Source of the DNA: Manduca sexta
Lineage: Eukaryota > Arthropoda > Insecta > Lepidoptera > Sphingidae
Direction: 5' to 3'
NCBI RefSeq assembly: GCF_014839805.1
Contig: NC_051116.1
Span: forward strand, 6,305,556 to 6,369,555
DNA: 64,000 nt
In this document: positions 47,946 through 59,142 of the stretch, piece by piece
Layout: each line of letters begins with the position of its first letter
How positions within the stretch are numbered: position 1 is the stretch's first letter
The notes under the pieces: model-generated
Database searches by the model: none
What the model saw: the letters and a program-made list of their open reading frames with translations, nothing else
Told to the model about the DNA's origin: nothing
Position numbers and translations under genes: made by a program

Positions 47946-49401
47946 TTATTATTGATTAATTTAAATAGCTTATTCATCTTGAAAAACTTTCAATAACATC
48001 AATGGTTGTAAGCTAACTAAAATTAGGTTTAAAAGACACAGAAAACCACACTGATTCCAAACACATGTATTATACTAGATTTTTTTCACTTGAATTAATT
48101 ATCTTCAATTATAAAATTAAAATGTTTTTTTATAAAGTTTAAATAACAACTGAAATATCTCTTTAATTTTTTGCCTATTCTATTCTCACATTTGTGTAGG
48201 TGTTTTATGCATGTTGCGGAAAGATGGATCACATATCTAATGCCAGCCTATTTGGGACTTATTCTTAGCAATATCAAGTTAACATCTCATCTGATTAAGT
48301 AGTCGTGGAGTAGTAATCTTTGTGCCTACTAACTTACTACAAGTATCCAGTTTATACAAGGAATTGTATTTTATAGCTACACAATAAATATAAACTATAT
48401 GACGAATCTAAATATTCCTTATTCCCATTACATCATAAAACCATGGTGGTGACATGGAGGGTTCATGCAGACAAGTAACATGTATACATGGATAGAGTAA
48501 TGAACTAAGTGCTTAGCATAGTGATTATAATAAGTAACACAAGCTCATGTTATCTCGTAAATATTAAAATGGGTTCAATGGTCCCGGTAGAGAACGTCAA
48601 TATTACATACATATATACAAATGCTTGAGCCATTAGAACTGAAGGGTTAGGCAGAAAAATAACTAGTGTAAATGTATTGGTTTAGTTTGTCTTAATTTTA
48701 TTATGTCATGAGAAGCAAATTAAATTCCAAAGAGAAGCATGTTAATTGTATGTTTGAAATAAAAAAATGTTGTACAATTTTTTGGCTTGTCATAGTAATT
48801 TAACCTAGAACCTCACGGTTTAAAGCTCTAGGAAGCTGTCAATCAATTAATGAAAACAACAATTCTTTATTTACCAATATTCTGAACATACCAAAACAAT
48901 TTGAAATATGATTTATAGAGTATCCACAAACTAATCTAACATTTATATCTCTTGTAATACTTTTAGGTGCATTAAATGGTAAATAAAGATAGTATAATTC
49001 CATATAGATTTAAATCATTGTTGTATGATAACTAATCAATATTGATTAAAATGTTTGTTTACTGCAAGATACATAAATAACATAGCTATCTCATTGAATT
49101 TGTATGACATTTATTAAGGATATAGTATTCATTAGTGTAACCGTAGGATTGCCAGTGGCAACGATCAACGGCATAAGGCCCCGCCTAGAGCAAAAAAGTT
49201 ACTCAGTTTTAACAGCTTTGTTACTTAGATTGTAAAAACGGTCCTCCAAAGCACTGCATTAGGCCCCTGTAAACGTGAGGTCGCCTCTGATGATAGTAGC
49301 ATGGAATACAAAATCTATTCTAACAATTGCTATTGGTTTAATTAGTATTATGTAGGTACTACAGAATTTTATGGAATGGTAGCTTTTTATTTATTCACAG
49401 C

Positions 49402-49976
49402 AGACATTGTCCTGCCATCCGCCCTGTGGAATGGGGGCGTTTGGAGAATTCCACCACGGTATCCCCTGCCTGTCGTAAGAGGCGACTAATAGGGGCCACG
49501 AAGGGGGTCGTCGGCGGGCAGCAGGGGGCTGTCCGCCCTAGTGCATTTCTGTGCATTTTTGCACATTTGTCGGTTGACCCCGGGATGGACGGCAGTGTGT
49601 AGTTGGCCTCACGCTGCCGTAGATGCCGAGGGCGTCCTTCGGTGCGCGGAGGCTTCTGAGCCCCCCCCATAGGAGACGGGCCGCAAGGCGGCACCGCGCA
49701 GGGGCGGCTGGCGGTCGCAGACTAGACACTTCAACGTCAGAGGAAGCCCGCAGCCGTCCCTAATGCGCCGAAGAGGGTCACCGCGGAGTTTTAGCTGGTA
49801 GGCCGTGCATAGGTTAAATTGTATATAGGGTTAGGGACTCGGCCCGGCGGTCGCCCGAAGGTCACCATCAAATCCGGGCGGCTCAACGCCGGGCCGTAAG
49901 GCACGGTTACCCCAGCATAACCGCTCAGTCGCCCCCCACGAAGGCTGGGCGGTAGTAATAAGGCACTTTCTCCGCG

Positions 49977-50010
<34 letters not shown>

Positions 50011-50024
50011 CATTGTCCTGCCAT
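49402..50024 (+). mobile_element. Non-LTR retroposon with 17-bp target duplication and poly(A)
   Basis: The 17-bp sequence AGACATTGTCCTGCCAT occurs at 49402-49418 and again at 50008-50024. Between them lies a GC-rich element of about 560 bp ending in a run of 32 A (49977-50008). Its start includes GGTATCCCCTGCCTGTCGTA and AGAGGCGACTAATAGGGGCC, a sequence common at 5' ends of lepidopteran R1-like LINEs (from memory). The end TGGGCGGTAGTAATAAGGCA resembles a LINE 3' UTR and is shared with 11496-11567. No RT or endonuclease ORF is present, so it looks like an internally deleted or SINE-like derivative. The exact duplication and long A-run indicate a recent insertion. Confidence 0.85.
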
Positions 50025-50262
50025 AGACCGTCTATGTAGAATGGATTTTATTTGAACCTCACCTATTTAGATCCCCATTTTCGTTTCCATGTTTTTAGAA
50101 TTATCTTTAGCTGAAATCAACCACACTTAAAAAAAATTATTGAAATTGGTTAGTAGGTTCTTAAGATCAGCATGTACGAAAAAGTTTTTCATATAGAAAA
50201 ATTCCCATTGATTTCCACAAATATTCTTTACACAAACATTACCCTTACAACTCGCACATAAT

Positions 50263-50307
50263 AAAACGGATCAGCCTAATGGTTGACTCATTAGGCTGAT
50301 CCGTTTT
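50263..50307. repeat. Perfect hairpin, 19-bp arms, 7-nt loop
   Basis: AAAACGGATCAGCCTAATG (50263-50281) is exactly reverse-complementary to 50289-50307; the loop is GTTGACT. No U-run or tRNA feature is next to it. It is too short for a typical animal pre-miRNA. Confidence 0.85.
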
Positions 50308-51074
50308 CACAATTTAAGAGCTTAAGACATGCTCCATACATGCAGAAGTTGATTTTTATTTATATACATTAAAAAAATTGACGAATGGGCACTGATTGAA
50401 TCTTGGCTTAAAAAGAGTTTGTAATTTGGTGCAGATTTACACTGACAATTATAGCAGATGATTTTTTTGAATATTTTGCAAATACAATTGCTAATTAATT
50501 AATGGTAACTAATAATTTAATTTATTGGTACTTCTTTTATAACCTTGTTATATAATACATTTAGAAAGGAATTTTGATTAATCTTTGTCTATTAATAAAA
50601 TGTGTTACATACTGACTAAAGCTTAATGCATAAATTATAATACCTAATGATGGAAGTTGTAACATATTAGATTATTTATTAAAATAAATTTAACAAAAAA
50701 TAAAACTAATATCTAAATTGAATAGTTTTATTTTTGCTTTAGCACTATCCCACTCAGCTACTTATATAAACAAATATAATAGGTAATTACAATACTACTT
50801 TCTTAAATTCTGCATTGAAAAATGTTCTCCGTTCCTTCCTATTTTGTAAGATGCAGGCTTTTAACTTGATTCAAAACTCTAAAAATGACTTGCGCTGTGT
50901 TGTTAGATAATCAATTGTATATGTATGATTTTGTATTTGGAGTTCGTGCCTAATTTAAATTGAAAATCGGTTTTCGTATATATGTTGGTGTATTGATACT
51001 TAGCGTAGCTGATTGTTTAAATTAGGTTATGTTATAAAATTTTAAAACGTATAAGCTTAGGGTCTGGAATATGT

Positions 51075-51180
51075 ACGAAATATCGCGATAGGTTCTTTAT
51101 CGTCATAGCTCAAAGTGGTTCCCCCATTTGCGTCTCTGCCTACCCTTTAAGGAATAAAAGACGCGAGTGTGTGTAATAAA
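51075..51180 (+). mobile_element. SINE-B, degraded 3' part
   Basis: CGATAGGTTCTTTATCGTCA, GTTCCCCCATTTGCGTCTC and AAGGAATAAAAGACGCGAGT follow the order of the SINE-B 3' region. Confidence 0.4.
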
Positions 51181-52751
51181 ATAAAAAGTGGGCTCTGGCC
51201 TTTCCTTGGGTTCAAGCATATTCCGTACCAAATTTCACACACGATCGGTTCATTGGTTTAGCCATGAGAGCGTAACATGTAGAGAGAATGGCTTTCTCAT
51301 TTATAATATGAATGTCACACACATGGTTCTATTTAGTTTGGATAATATTAATATGGACTTATGATGGCTTTGAGTTGCGACTACCCTTGCGCCATGAATT
51401 AAAGTTAAGTAACATACTGATATCCTGCAAGGCAGAGAGACTTGGTAAGGAACACTGGATGCAGGCTTCTGACTGATCCGTCTGGTATTCTTTTGAAGAG
51501 GCTTATTTTCAGTAGTAGACGTCCTGTGGCCGATAATGAAGATCAAAATGAAATATAGGTTTCATTTTCGTCTTAAATTATATTCAGTAAACTTTTTACT
51601 TTACCATCTGTTTGGAAAACGGTTTCTACCGGAGAAGAATGGTCCAGAAATTCTGAAAATAAAGTATAGCCAAGATTAAGATTATTGCAGATCGTTTCAT
51701 ATACGAAGACGCGCCCCACTAAATAACTTAATGCCTCACAGTATGCGTGAACAGCATAGGTGCTCACGCACACTACGATGGATAGCGTCGAGGTTGAAGC
51801 TTGCATCAGTCCCCTTACCCCGCAACACCCCCGCTCAAAAAGCAGTGGGGCGCGTCTTAATGGATGAAATTACTATACACGGGGTCTAGATATCTTGCGA
51901 AATGTGGGTGTGATACATTTCTACCTAGAAAAGGAAAAAAACACTAGAATTTATCGCACAGTAAAATTATGTAATCTATGTTATTAGACCCAAGGGGGAA
52001 AGTCGTATTAATTAATAATTAAAAAGTAAATATTACGCTAAGTGTACATTTCAATTGTGGATATAATAACATCAATTTGGAATTGCGGTGTTGGTTAATT
52101 AACAGGTTAATTTAGTGGGCCTTGATCTATATTACTATGGTGTAACTATGTATGTTTCGTCATATTTGATATGACAGGCATTTTAAGGGTTATTCAAGAG
52201 TCTAGCTGCCATTGGTCTCAAATAGGAATTATTGAAATATAAAATATATGAATAAAAAAAAATATTAATTAATACTTGTCATCATTATTACTTACAGCTT
52301 CTTTCTTTAGGCAGGCTTTTTTTTGGAAACTTCACTATTTTATTCGTCCTGGACAGTCATTCCCGCTTTTGTTAATAGAAAACCTACTTCCTGCTTTTCT
52401 GCCCACATTTTTCTCCAATGGGACATCGGCGTAAGAAGCAAAGACTTAACTTTATTTATGCCATCGGCCCTCTGCCTGACGTCAGATCCACTGAGGCAAA
52501 ATCATTTTATAGAAATCCAAGTATTGTCGACTTAGGAATAGAATTCAGAACTGGCTGTTCCATAGCTATGATATAGAATATGGACCTATATTGTTTACAG
52601 CCTTAAGGGCATCTTCAAAATAAATGCGCTGCTTGATAATACCATAAGAATTGACACAACACAAACGACACCAAAGTTAAAGACCTAAGGGCGTCTTTAA
52701 TTCACTGCTAGTTGCCGCGCTGCTGTCGCGCGTGTCGTTTTTATATATGAA

Positions 52752-54671
52752 CTAGCTTTTGCCCGCGGCTCCGCCCGCGTTATAAAGTTTTTCGGGCTAA
52801 AGTTTTCCGTTATAAAAGTCACGCTATATATTTTCCCGGGAGCCTATGTTCTTCCCAGGGTCTCAAACTGTCTCCATACCAAATTTTATCCTAATTTGTT
52901 GGGTAGTTTTTGAGTTTAACACGTTCGGGCAGACCGATGTAGCGGGGGACTTTGTTTTATGATATATTTTTGTAGAACTTTTTAAGAGGAACAATCCCGT
53001 CATACATTATTGTTGCATAACTTTAACCGTTTACGCAGCGCACGCAACAGAAGCTCTCAAAACTAATAAATTGTCCCCGATTTTGCATCATGTTTCATTA
53101 CTGCTCCGCTCCTATTGGTCATAGTGTGACGATATATAACCTATAGCACTCCAGGAACAAAGGGCTATCCAACACAAAAATATTTTTTCTGTTCGAACCG
53201 GTAGTTCCTGAGATTAGCGATTACTGCTCCGCTCCTATTGGGCATAGCGTGATGTTATATATAGCCTATAGCATTCCAGGAACAGAGAGCTATCCAACAC
53301 AAAAAGAATTATTCAGTTCAAACTCCTAGTTTCTGAGATTAGCCGTTACTGCTCTGCTCCTATTGGTCATAGCGTGATGATATATAGCCTATAGCACTTC
53401 ACGAACAAAGGGCTATCCAATAGAAAATGATTTTTTTAGTTCGAACCGGTAGTTCCTGAGATTAGCCGTTACTGCTCTGCTCCTATTGGTCATAGCGTGA
53501 TGATATATAGCCTATAGCACTTCACGAACAAAGGGCTATCCAATACAAAATGATTTTTTTAGTTCGAACCGGTAGTTCCTGAGATTAGGCATTACTGCTC
53601 CGCTCCTATTGGGTATAGCGTGATGATATGTAGCCTATAGCACTCCAAGAACAAAGGGCTATCCAACGCAAAAAGAATTTTTCAGTTTGGACGAGTAGTT
53701 TCTGAGATTAGCGCGTTCAAACAAACAAACAAACAAACAAACTCTTCAGCTTTATATAATAGTATTGCCCGCGGCTCCGCCCGCGTTATAAAGTTTTTCA
53801 GGCTAAAGTTTTCCGTTATAAAAGTAGTAGTTTCCCGGGAGCCTATGTTCTTCCCAGGGTCTCAAACTGTCTCCATACCAAATTTCATCTTAATACGTTG
53901 GGTAGTTTTTGAGTTTAATACGTTCAGGCAGACAGATGCAGCGGGGGACTTTGTTTTATAATATATTTTTTAGACTTTTTAAGTGAAACATTCCCGTCAT
54001 ACATCATTGTTGCATAACTTTAACCGTTTACGCAGCGCAGGCAACGGAAGCTCTCAAAACTCATAATTTTCCCCGGTTTTGCAACATGTTTCATTACTGC
54101 TCCGCTCCTATTGGTCATAGCGTGATGATATATAACTTTGAGCACTCCACAAACAAAGTACCTACTATTCAACACAAAAATATTTTTTCAGTTTGAATCG
54201 GTAGTTCCTGAGATTAGACATTACTGCTCCGCTCCTATTGAATATAGCGTGATGATATATAGCCTATAGCACTCCACGTACAAAGGGCTATCCAACGTAA
54301 AAAGAATTTTTCAGTTTGGACCGGTAGTTCCTGAGATTAGCCATTACTGCCTCGCTCCTATTGGGTATAGCGTGATGATATATAGCCTATAGCACTCCAC
54401 GAACAAAGGGCTATCCAACGCAAAAAGAATTTTTCAGTTTGGACCGGTAGTTCCTGAGATTAACCATTACTGCCCCGCTCCTATTGGGTATAGCGTGATG
54501 ATATATAGCCTATAGCACTCCACGAACAAAGGGCTATCCAACGCAAAAAGATTTTTTCAGTTTGGACCGGTAGTTCCTGAGATTAGCGCGTTCAAACAAA
54601 CAAACAAACAAACAAACAAACAAACAAACAAACAAACAAACAAACTCTTCAGCTTTATATAATAGTATAGA
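52752..54671 (-). mobile_element. Tandem dimer of a non-autonomous Helitron
   Basis: On the minus strand the element starts at 54671 with TCTATACTATTATATAAAGC, after an A. It ends at 52752 with a GC hairpin (CGCGGGCGGAGCCGCG), a short spacer and CTAG, followed by T. This is the classical Helitron A/TC...CTRR/T structure. A second 5' end (TACTATTATATAAAG) joins directly to a second 3' hairpin at about 53764, so two units lie head to tail. Each unit has a (CAAA)n tract, a minisatellite with a unit of about 122 bp (about five and four repeats, containing GCTCCTATTGG and GGGCTATCCAA) and a unique half with ACCAAATTT. No Rep/helicase ORF. Confidence 0.88.
54593..54645. repeat. (CAAA)n microsatellite in the Helitron 5' end
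   Basis: About 13 CAAA units. Shorter in the other unit of the dimer (about 53718-53741) and longest in the Helitron at 63132 (63158-63234, about 19 units). Confidence 0.95.
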
Positions 54672-54811
54672 TAGAAGTATAGATTTACATTGCCGCGCGA
54701 ACACTGCAGTAGTCACACGACTAATTTGAAAGCGCCCTAACACTCTAAAATTAATTTTAGTACTATCATGCACCCATTATTAACTGAGAGCCGACTTTCT
54801 GATGCTCGGAA

Positions 54812-55085
54812 CTTCATCTTCTTTTTTATTGCTTTGAATGCCGAGACGAGCGATATCTAGAAGAAACACCATCCAACACCTCGAATTACAAAGTATTGTT
54901 TGGTATTCCACTGCGCTCGGCATCCTAAGACGTTAAGTCTTATTATGTCCAGTTGTTATACTGGCTACAATGTTCTTTAAACCGGAACACATCAGTGACT
55001 ACACACTGCTGCTTGGCGGCTGAAATAGACATTGCGATGGTACCTACCCAGGAGGACTCTCACATATGAGAGACCTACCATCAGT
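54812..55085 (-). mobile_element. Retroposon 3' segment, copy 2
   Basis: Inverse of 22770-23078: on the minus strand GGTAGGTCTCTCATATGTG, GGGTAGGTACCATCGCAATG, GCCGCCAAGCAGCAGTGTG, CGGTTTAAAGAACATTG, GAGCGCAGTGGAATACCAAA and GGCATTCAAAGCAATAAAAA. It ends about 320 bp before the exon at 55404. Confidence 0.7.
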
Positions 55086-55403
55086 AAAATAGCCAGCTAT
55101 GCTTATTACATTCACCAACAAATATACGAAAAAAATGTTCAATACAAATTAAGCACCGTTTCCAAATACAAAGTCATACATATACAACAAAATTAACAAA
55201 ACAGGGCAAGTCATTTTTAGAGTTTTGAACCAGTATCTCTAAGTAAATTGAAATTTTAATAACAACAAAGAAAATCTATGGTGTTCTTTTTGCGTCGTTC
55301 TTCCATTGATGAACCAAACTGTTCTTTTAGTTTGTATAAATGGTTAAGCGTATTTATTTGTAATAATTAACACAACACTAAACTGAAATTTCTTTTGTTA
55401 CAG

Positions 55404-55610
55404 AAACATATATAAAATGGATTGTGAACGCGGGACTTGTAAATTTCACGCCTTATTTTGAAGTTAGTAAGAATCTCCTTAGGACTTAGTGTGAGTGAGT
55501 CATGTCTAGTGATCGTCTGGCTTAAATGGTGGACCCTGTGAACGGCAAGATGTCTGACGAAGAAGACTCCTCCCCGGACAGGGCTTTGGGCCCCACCAAC
55601 AATGTTCCAG
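55404..55610 (+). CDS. Probable first coding exon of an unrecognised gene (partial)
   Basis: A good acceptor (TTTCTTTTGTTACAG) precedes 55404. The frame opens at ATG 55526 (MVDPVNGK) with a second ATG at 55550 (MSDEEDSSPDRA) in better context (A at -3). It runs 28 codons plus one base to a CAG/GTATGC donor at 55610. An in-frame TAA sits directly before the first ATG. The peptide is acidic and Ser/Pro-rich, as in the disordered N-termini of many nuclear regulators, but I do not recognise it. Two upstream ORFs lie in the leader: ATG 55417 (14 codons) and ATG 55502 (7 codons, ending at the TAA before the main start). Following exons are not found in the remaining 8.4 kb. Confidence 0.5.
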
Positions 55611-55686
55611 GTATGCTTAGCATCGGTGGCGAAGTTTGAAGGGTGATATTCTAAAAGGAAAACTGCAATTGGAACGCAACATATAA

Positions 55687-55936
55687 CGCACTCTTAATAA
55701 AATAATGACCCATTCCAAAATTGTCAATTTATGGGAATCGTCAAACAACCAATTTCTATGTGCGACCTTTTAGTTTTTTCCTTTTTTTTCATGCTATAAG
55801 ATTAATTTTTTACCTATCTTTAATAAGTTCAATATTATAGCAACTTCAAAAAAAAGGTAGCAAACAAAAATTAGTTTTCCGACGACTGCCACAAATTAAC
55901 AATTTTGAAATAGGTCATTGTTTTATTAAGAGTGCG
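55687..55936. mobile_element. MITE with long inverted ends CGCACTCTTAATAAAA
   Basis: CGCACTCTTAATAAAATAAT at the left is inverted as TTGTTTTATTAAGAGTGCG at the right, and pairing continues through CCATTCCAAAATTGT against ACAATTTTGAAATAG. Related copy at 9610-9843. It lies 77 bp after the exon donor at 55610. Confidence 0.8.
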
Positions 55937-55944
55937 ATAAGTAC

Positions 55945-56060
55945 TACTAACATGCATTAATGCGGTCTACAAATAGTTTAAAATGAAAATTTGATTTTAC
56001 TTAAGTTACGAATGGGAAGCCGACGTGAATCTGGTTATATGGACCCTTAGCCACTGCTTA
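55945..56060 (+). repeat. AGGGAAGCCGG repeat, copy 4
   Basis: TTAATGCGGTCTACAAATAG, GAATGGGAAGCCGACGTG and ATATGGACCCTTAGCCACTG identify it. It abuts the MITE at 55687-55936. Confidence 0.5.
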
Positions 56061-57080
56061 GCATAATATAAGGATCTCTAACCAAAATTTGACCTTTTTA
56101 CGATTATGGACTTAAAACCTTAAGCTATTAAGTTTAACTTAATTTAAGTTGATTACGGCGGTTAGTTTGAAGTAAGCTGTTTGCCTGTTGGCGGTCCTGT
56201 TTGAATGTCAGTGTAATTACTGACTACCTAGTGATAAAACTACGATGACGAGTGCAATTCACTGCTAGCAATATAAAATTCAAAGTTATGTTCATACTGT
56301 TTGAATACATTCGTCATGCGAGCGGCTCACTCGTCACTCAGATTATAACAAAAACAACAATAACGCTTTTATTATCACACATGAAACATAAGTTTTGAAG
56401 CGACAAATTAATCACTAGGATGGCGATGTGAATTAACATTTACACGTACTGATTCATAACGTAATCCTGCGCGTTTGCGATGGCACGACGTCCATGTACG
56501 TCCATGTTAATTGCGAGCCCTTTTTAATTTGACAGCATTGTTCCGCGTTTCCTGTTGATTGTTACGGTGCGATGGGTAGTTTTTAAATGCATGCCAGTGG
56601 GTCGTTGTATTGTTGGAGTTAGCGGCACGATGATTAATTGGATACTTAATTTTGCCACGAATTTTTATTGAAAAATAAATGGAAACTAAACCGCTGGTTT
56701 TATGATGAACGTCACGATTGCGTATAAAAGGTAGAAATGCTAGTCAGAATTGTGAATTGCAATTGCATTGCGTTCGTCAGTAGGTGACGTTAGATGTCTC
56801 ATCAAACGTACAGTAATTAGCGGAAAAACCGAAAATATGGTTGCACATCGTTGCTAGGCGTCCTAAATGGATGGTTGCAGCTATGTTGGTATGGGTACTT
56901 ACGTAGGAATCTGTTAATATTGACAGACTTGCATACGAGATATACTATTATGTGGAAGTGTGGGGTTCGGGCGGTGAAAAAGCCGTAATTTATCTAGACG
57001 TCTTGGTACGTCACGTGATAACAAAATTACCCATCGTCCATAAATAAACGCAATGCCACAACAGTGCGTGCATACTCTTA

Positions 57081-57616
57081 GTCCATTGAAATGTTACATT
57101 TTTTAGGCCTTACCTTGTGTTTTTTAGAGGACGCAATTTAATTTTGAACAATTGCTTCATCTGTGCCAAAGCGATTCAGGATCCAAGTAATTCGCGTACA
57201 AGTCGACAACCGCGGGTTTGTGTTGTACGTAATGAGACTACAAAAAAAAGTATTATGAACCTTATAAACACACGTTCTGATGACGTTGCAATGGACATTG
57301 CTTAACATTGAATTTCTTAACATTTTCGCTTATAAATTTTTTATTTATAGTTCTACGACAAAAAGTTACTGGACCAAAGTTGTAGAGAATTTAATTTGCA
57401 ACAAAAAATGTTTATATTTTTTTTTTGTTAGATAAATAGTTTAAGAGATACATCGTAAAAACCATTTCAACCCCTATTTTTAAGATGGCGGCCGTGGGAC
57501 AAGGGTGGCGACCCCACAAACTTGGTTTTAGCTTTACACTGACCCCCCCTACACTTCAAAAAAATAAAATTGCGTCCTCTAAAAAACGCAACCCCAAATG
57601 TAACTTTTCAATGGAC
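57081..57616. mobile_element. MITE with GTCCATTGAA ends and TA target site
   Basis: GTCCATTGAAATGTTACATT at the left and TGTAACTTTTCAATGGAC at the right, followed inward on both sides by the TTTTTTAGAGGACGCAATTT block. TA flanks both ends (57079-57080 and 57617-57618), as for Tc1/mariner-type elements. The apparent frames inside are not conserved as proteins. A 5'-truncated relative lies at 60060-60378. Confidence 0.8.
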
Positions 57617-57763
57617 TATCTACCCAAACGGCATACGATACAAATACTACCAGTGATTTTTTCCCCAAAGAATGGGGCATTGGGGAAGGAATATTACCAC
57701 CTGCATAAGGAAAAATAAGAAATGTGAAAGGGGATTTTGTATATAAGGATGAGCAATAACCGT

Positions 57764-58000
57764 ATTGCCTCGGTATTCGTAGTTTTTTTGCGTGTGCTGT
57801 ACTATCGCGCTGAAGACTCGATTTGGAATCCCGGGCAGTGTTGTTGGGTTTTTCTGCTCAGTATTAGCCAGAAGTCCAGAAATGTGACTGATAATTAGAA
57901 TAGGTCTGACGCTCATAACGTGCTACATTACATAGCTGGCAAGATATGTGTAACACTTCTGACTATCCCCGAAAAGGGAAGAAGGCATTACTCTGTATAT
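57764..58000 (+). mobile_element. SINE-B, diverged full-length copy
   Basis: ATTGCCTCGGTATTCGTAGT, ATTTGGAATCCCGGGCAGTG, TTTTTCTGCTCAGTATTAGC and TATCCCCGAAAAGGGAAGAA follow the family order. Confidence 0.7.
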
Positions 58001-58950
58001 ATAAAGAATTGTGAAAAGTGAGTTCACCGGAAATATCTGAGAGTACGCACAACAGCAAAACTGCCACTTCACACCGTTTTTTTAGATTGAAAATGAATTG
58101 AGTTTGTTGACCTAAATATGAATACATGAGATATTATTATTTAATGTCAAAACACAGCTAATGTCTGTATTGTATATGCCAATTAATATTTTACACGAAA
58201 TTGTATCTCATCTGATGGTAAACACAACACCATACATATACAATACACGGGATCGTGATCCTTAACTAAACAATCGTTTCATTGCATGATCCCGATCTCA
58301 ATCTTTAATCCGATTCCGAGAATGCACCGATCAAAATAAGTCTTTTGTGAACATGTCAAAAAAAGCTTTGTTCTGATTGGTCAATTTACGATAGATCGAA
58401 AAAAGCGATTGGGATAGTTATTCAAAATGGCGGATAACGTATCCTTGTTAAGATTTCACGTGGAATTCTTGTTCACTTCCTTTATACGTAAGTACCGTTC
58501 ATTCGGCTAGACTAAACGCAGTCGGAATGGAAAGCAATATTTATATTTTTGTATATAACGATGAATATAAATAAATTGCTCGTTATAAGACGCCCACCTG
58601 GCCGGTTGTGTAAAGTTTTGATACAAATATACACGTCATTTATCACGTATATCTTTTTATATGGTTACTAGACGCAGTCCTGGATTTGTAAATAGGCCAT
58701 ATAGGCCGCGGCCTATGGCCGGCAGCCTTAAGAGGCAGCAGATTTCAGAGGACGCTCACTCGATTTAATTAATCATTCGTTTATTTAACTTAAGTGCCTT
58801 CCATATTACAAACAAATGGAAAATTATTAAGTATTTTAGCAACCTACATACATAAATACATAAACCTACCAACATGGGGCGGCGAAAATAAAGTGGTTTA
58901 CACTCATAAAAAATATAAATCCGGCACTGATGCGTTTTAGCTCGTTAAAT

Positions 58951-59142
58951 TTCGTCATATTAAATTTTAAAGGCCGAAATATCCATGATTATTAATTATT
59001 TTTACGTTTTTCTTTCAACTGCGAGAACTAATCACTAACTAGACGTGAATTTAAATTCTTTACTTGCCAATACTTGTTTAGTTACCCAGATTAAAGCCGA
59101 AACAAAATGTATGAAAATGGACCTTGAGGTATCGCCTTAATA
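58951..59142 (+). mobile_element. Half copy of the foldback element (loop plus right arm)
   Basis: It matches 7803-7992 almost base for base: TTCGTCATATTAAATTTTAA, TCTTTCAACTGCGAGAACTA and TTGTTTAGTTACCCAG, with TTTTTACGTTTTTC for TTTTTACATTTTTC and a changed end (GAGGTATCGCCTTAAT). A TTAA sequence precedes (58945-58948) and ends it. Confidence 0.9.

Larger units (their letters stand above)
45505..55403. other. Non-coding DNA upstream of lines and of the exon at 55404
   Basis: It holds the lines promoter near 45.55-46 kb and, by orientation, the transcription start and first non-coding exon of the gene whose coding exon begins at 55404; CAG/GTGAAT at about 46698 is one possible donor. From 46 to 49.4 kb nearly no repeats are seen apart from a fragment at 47885-47945. 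Further right are a poly(A) retroposon, a short perfect hairpin, a SINE-B 3' fragment near 51075-51180 and the Helitron dimer. No exon of a known protein was found. Confidence 0.5.

Noticed and set aside
49395..50024. Several GC-rich minus-strand frames of 60-99 codons, some starting with Phe runs
   Set aside because: They are antisense reads of the retroposon at 49402-50024; the Phe run is its poly(A) tail.
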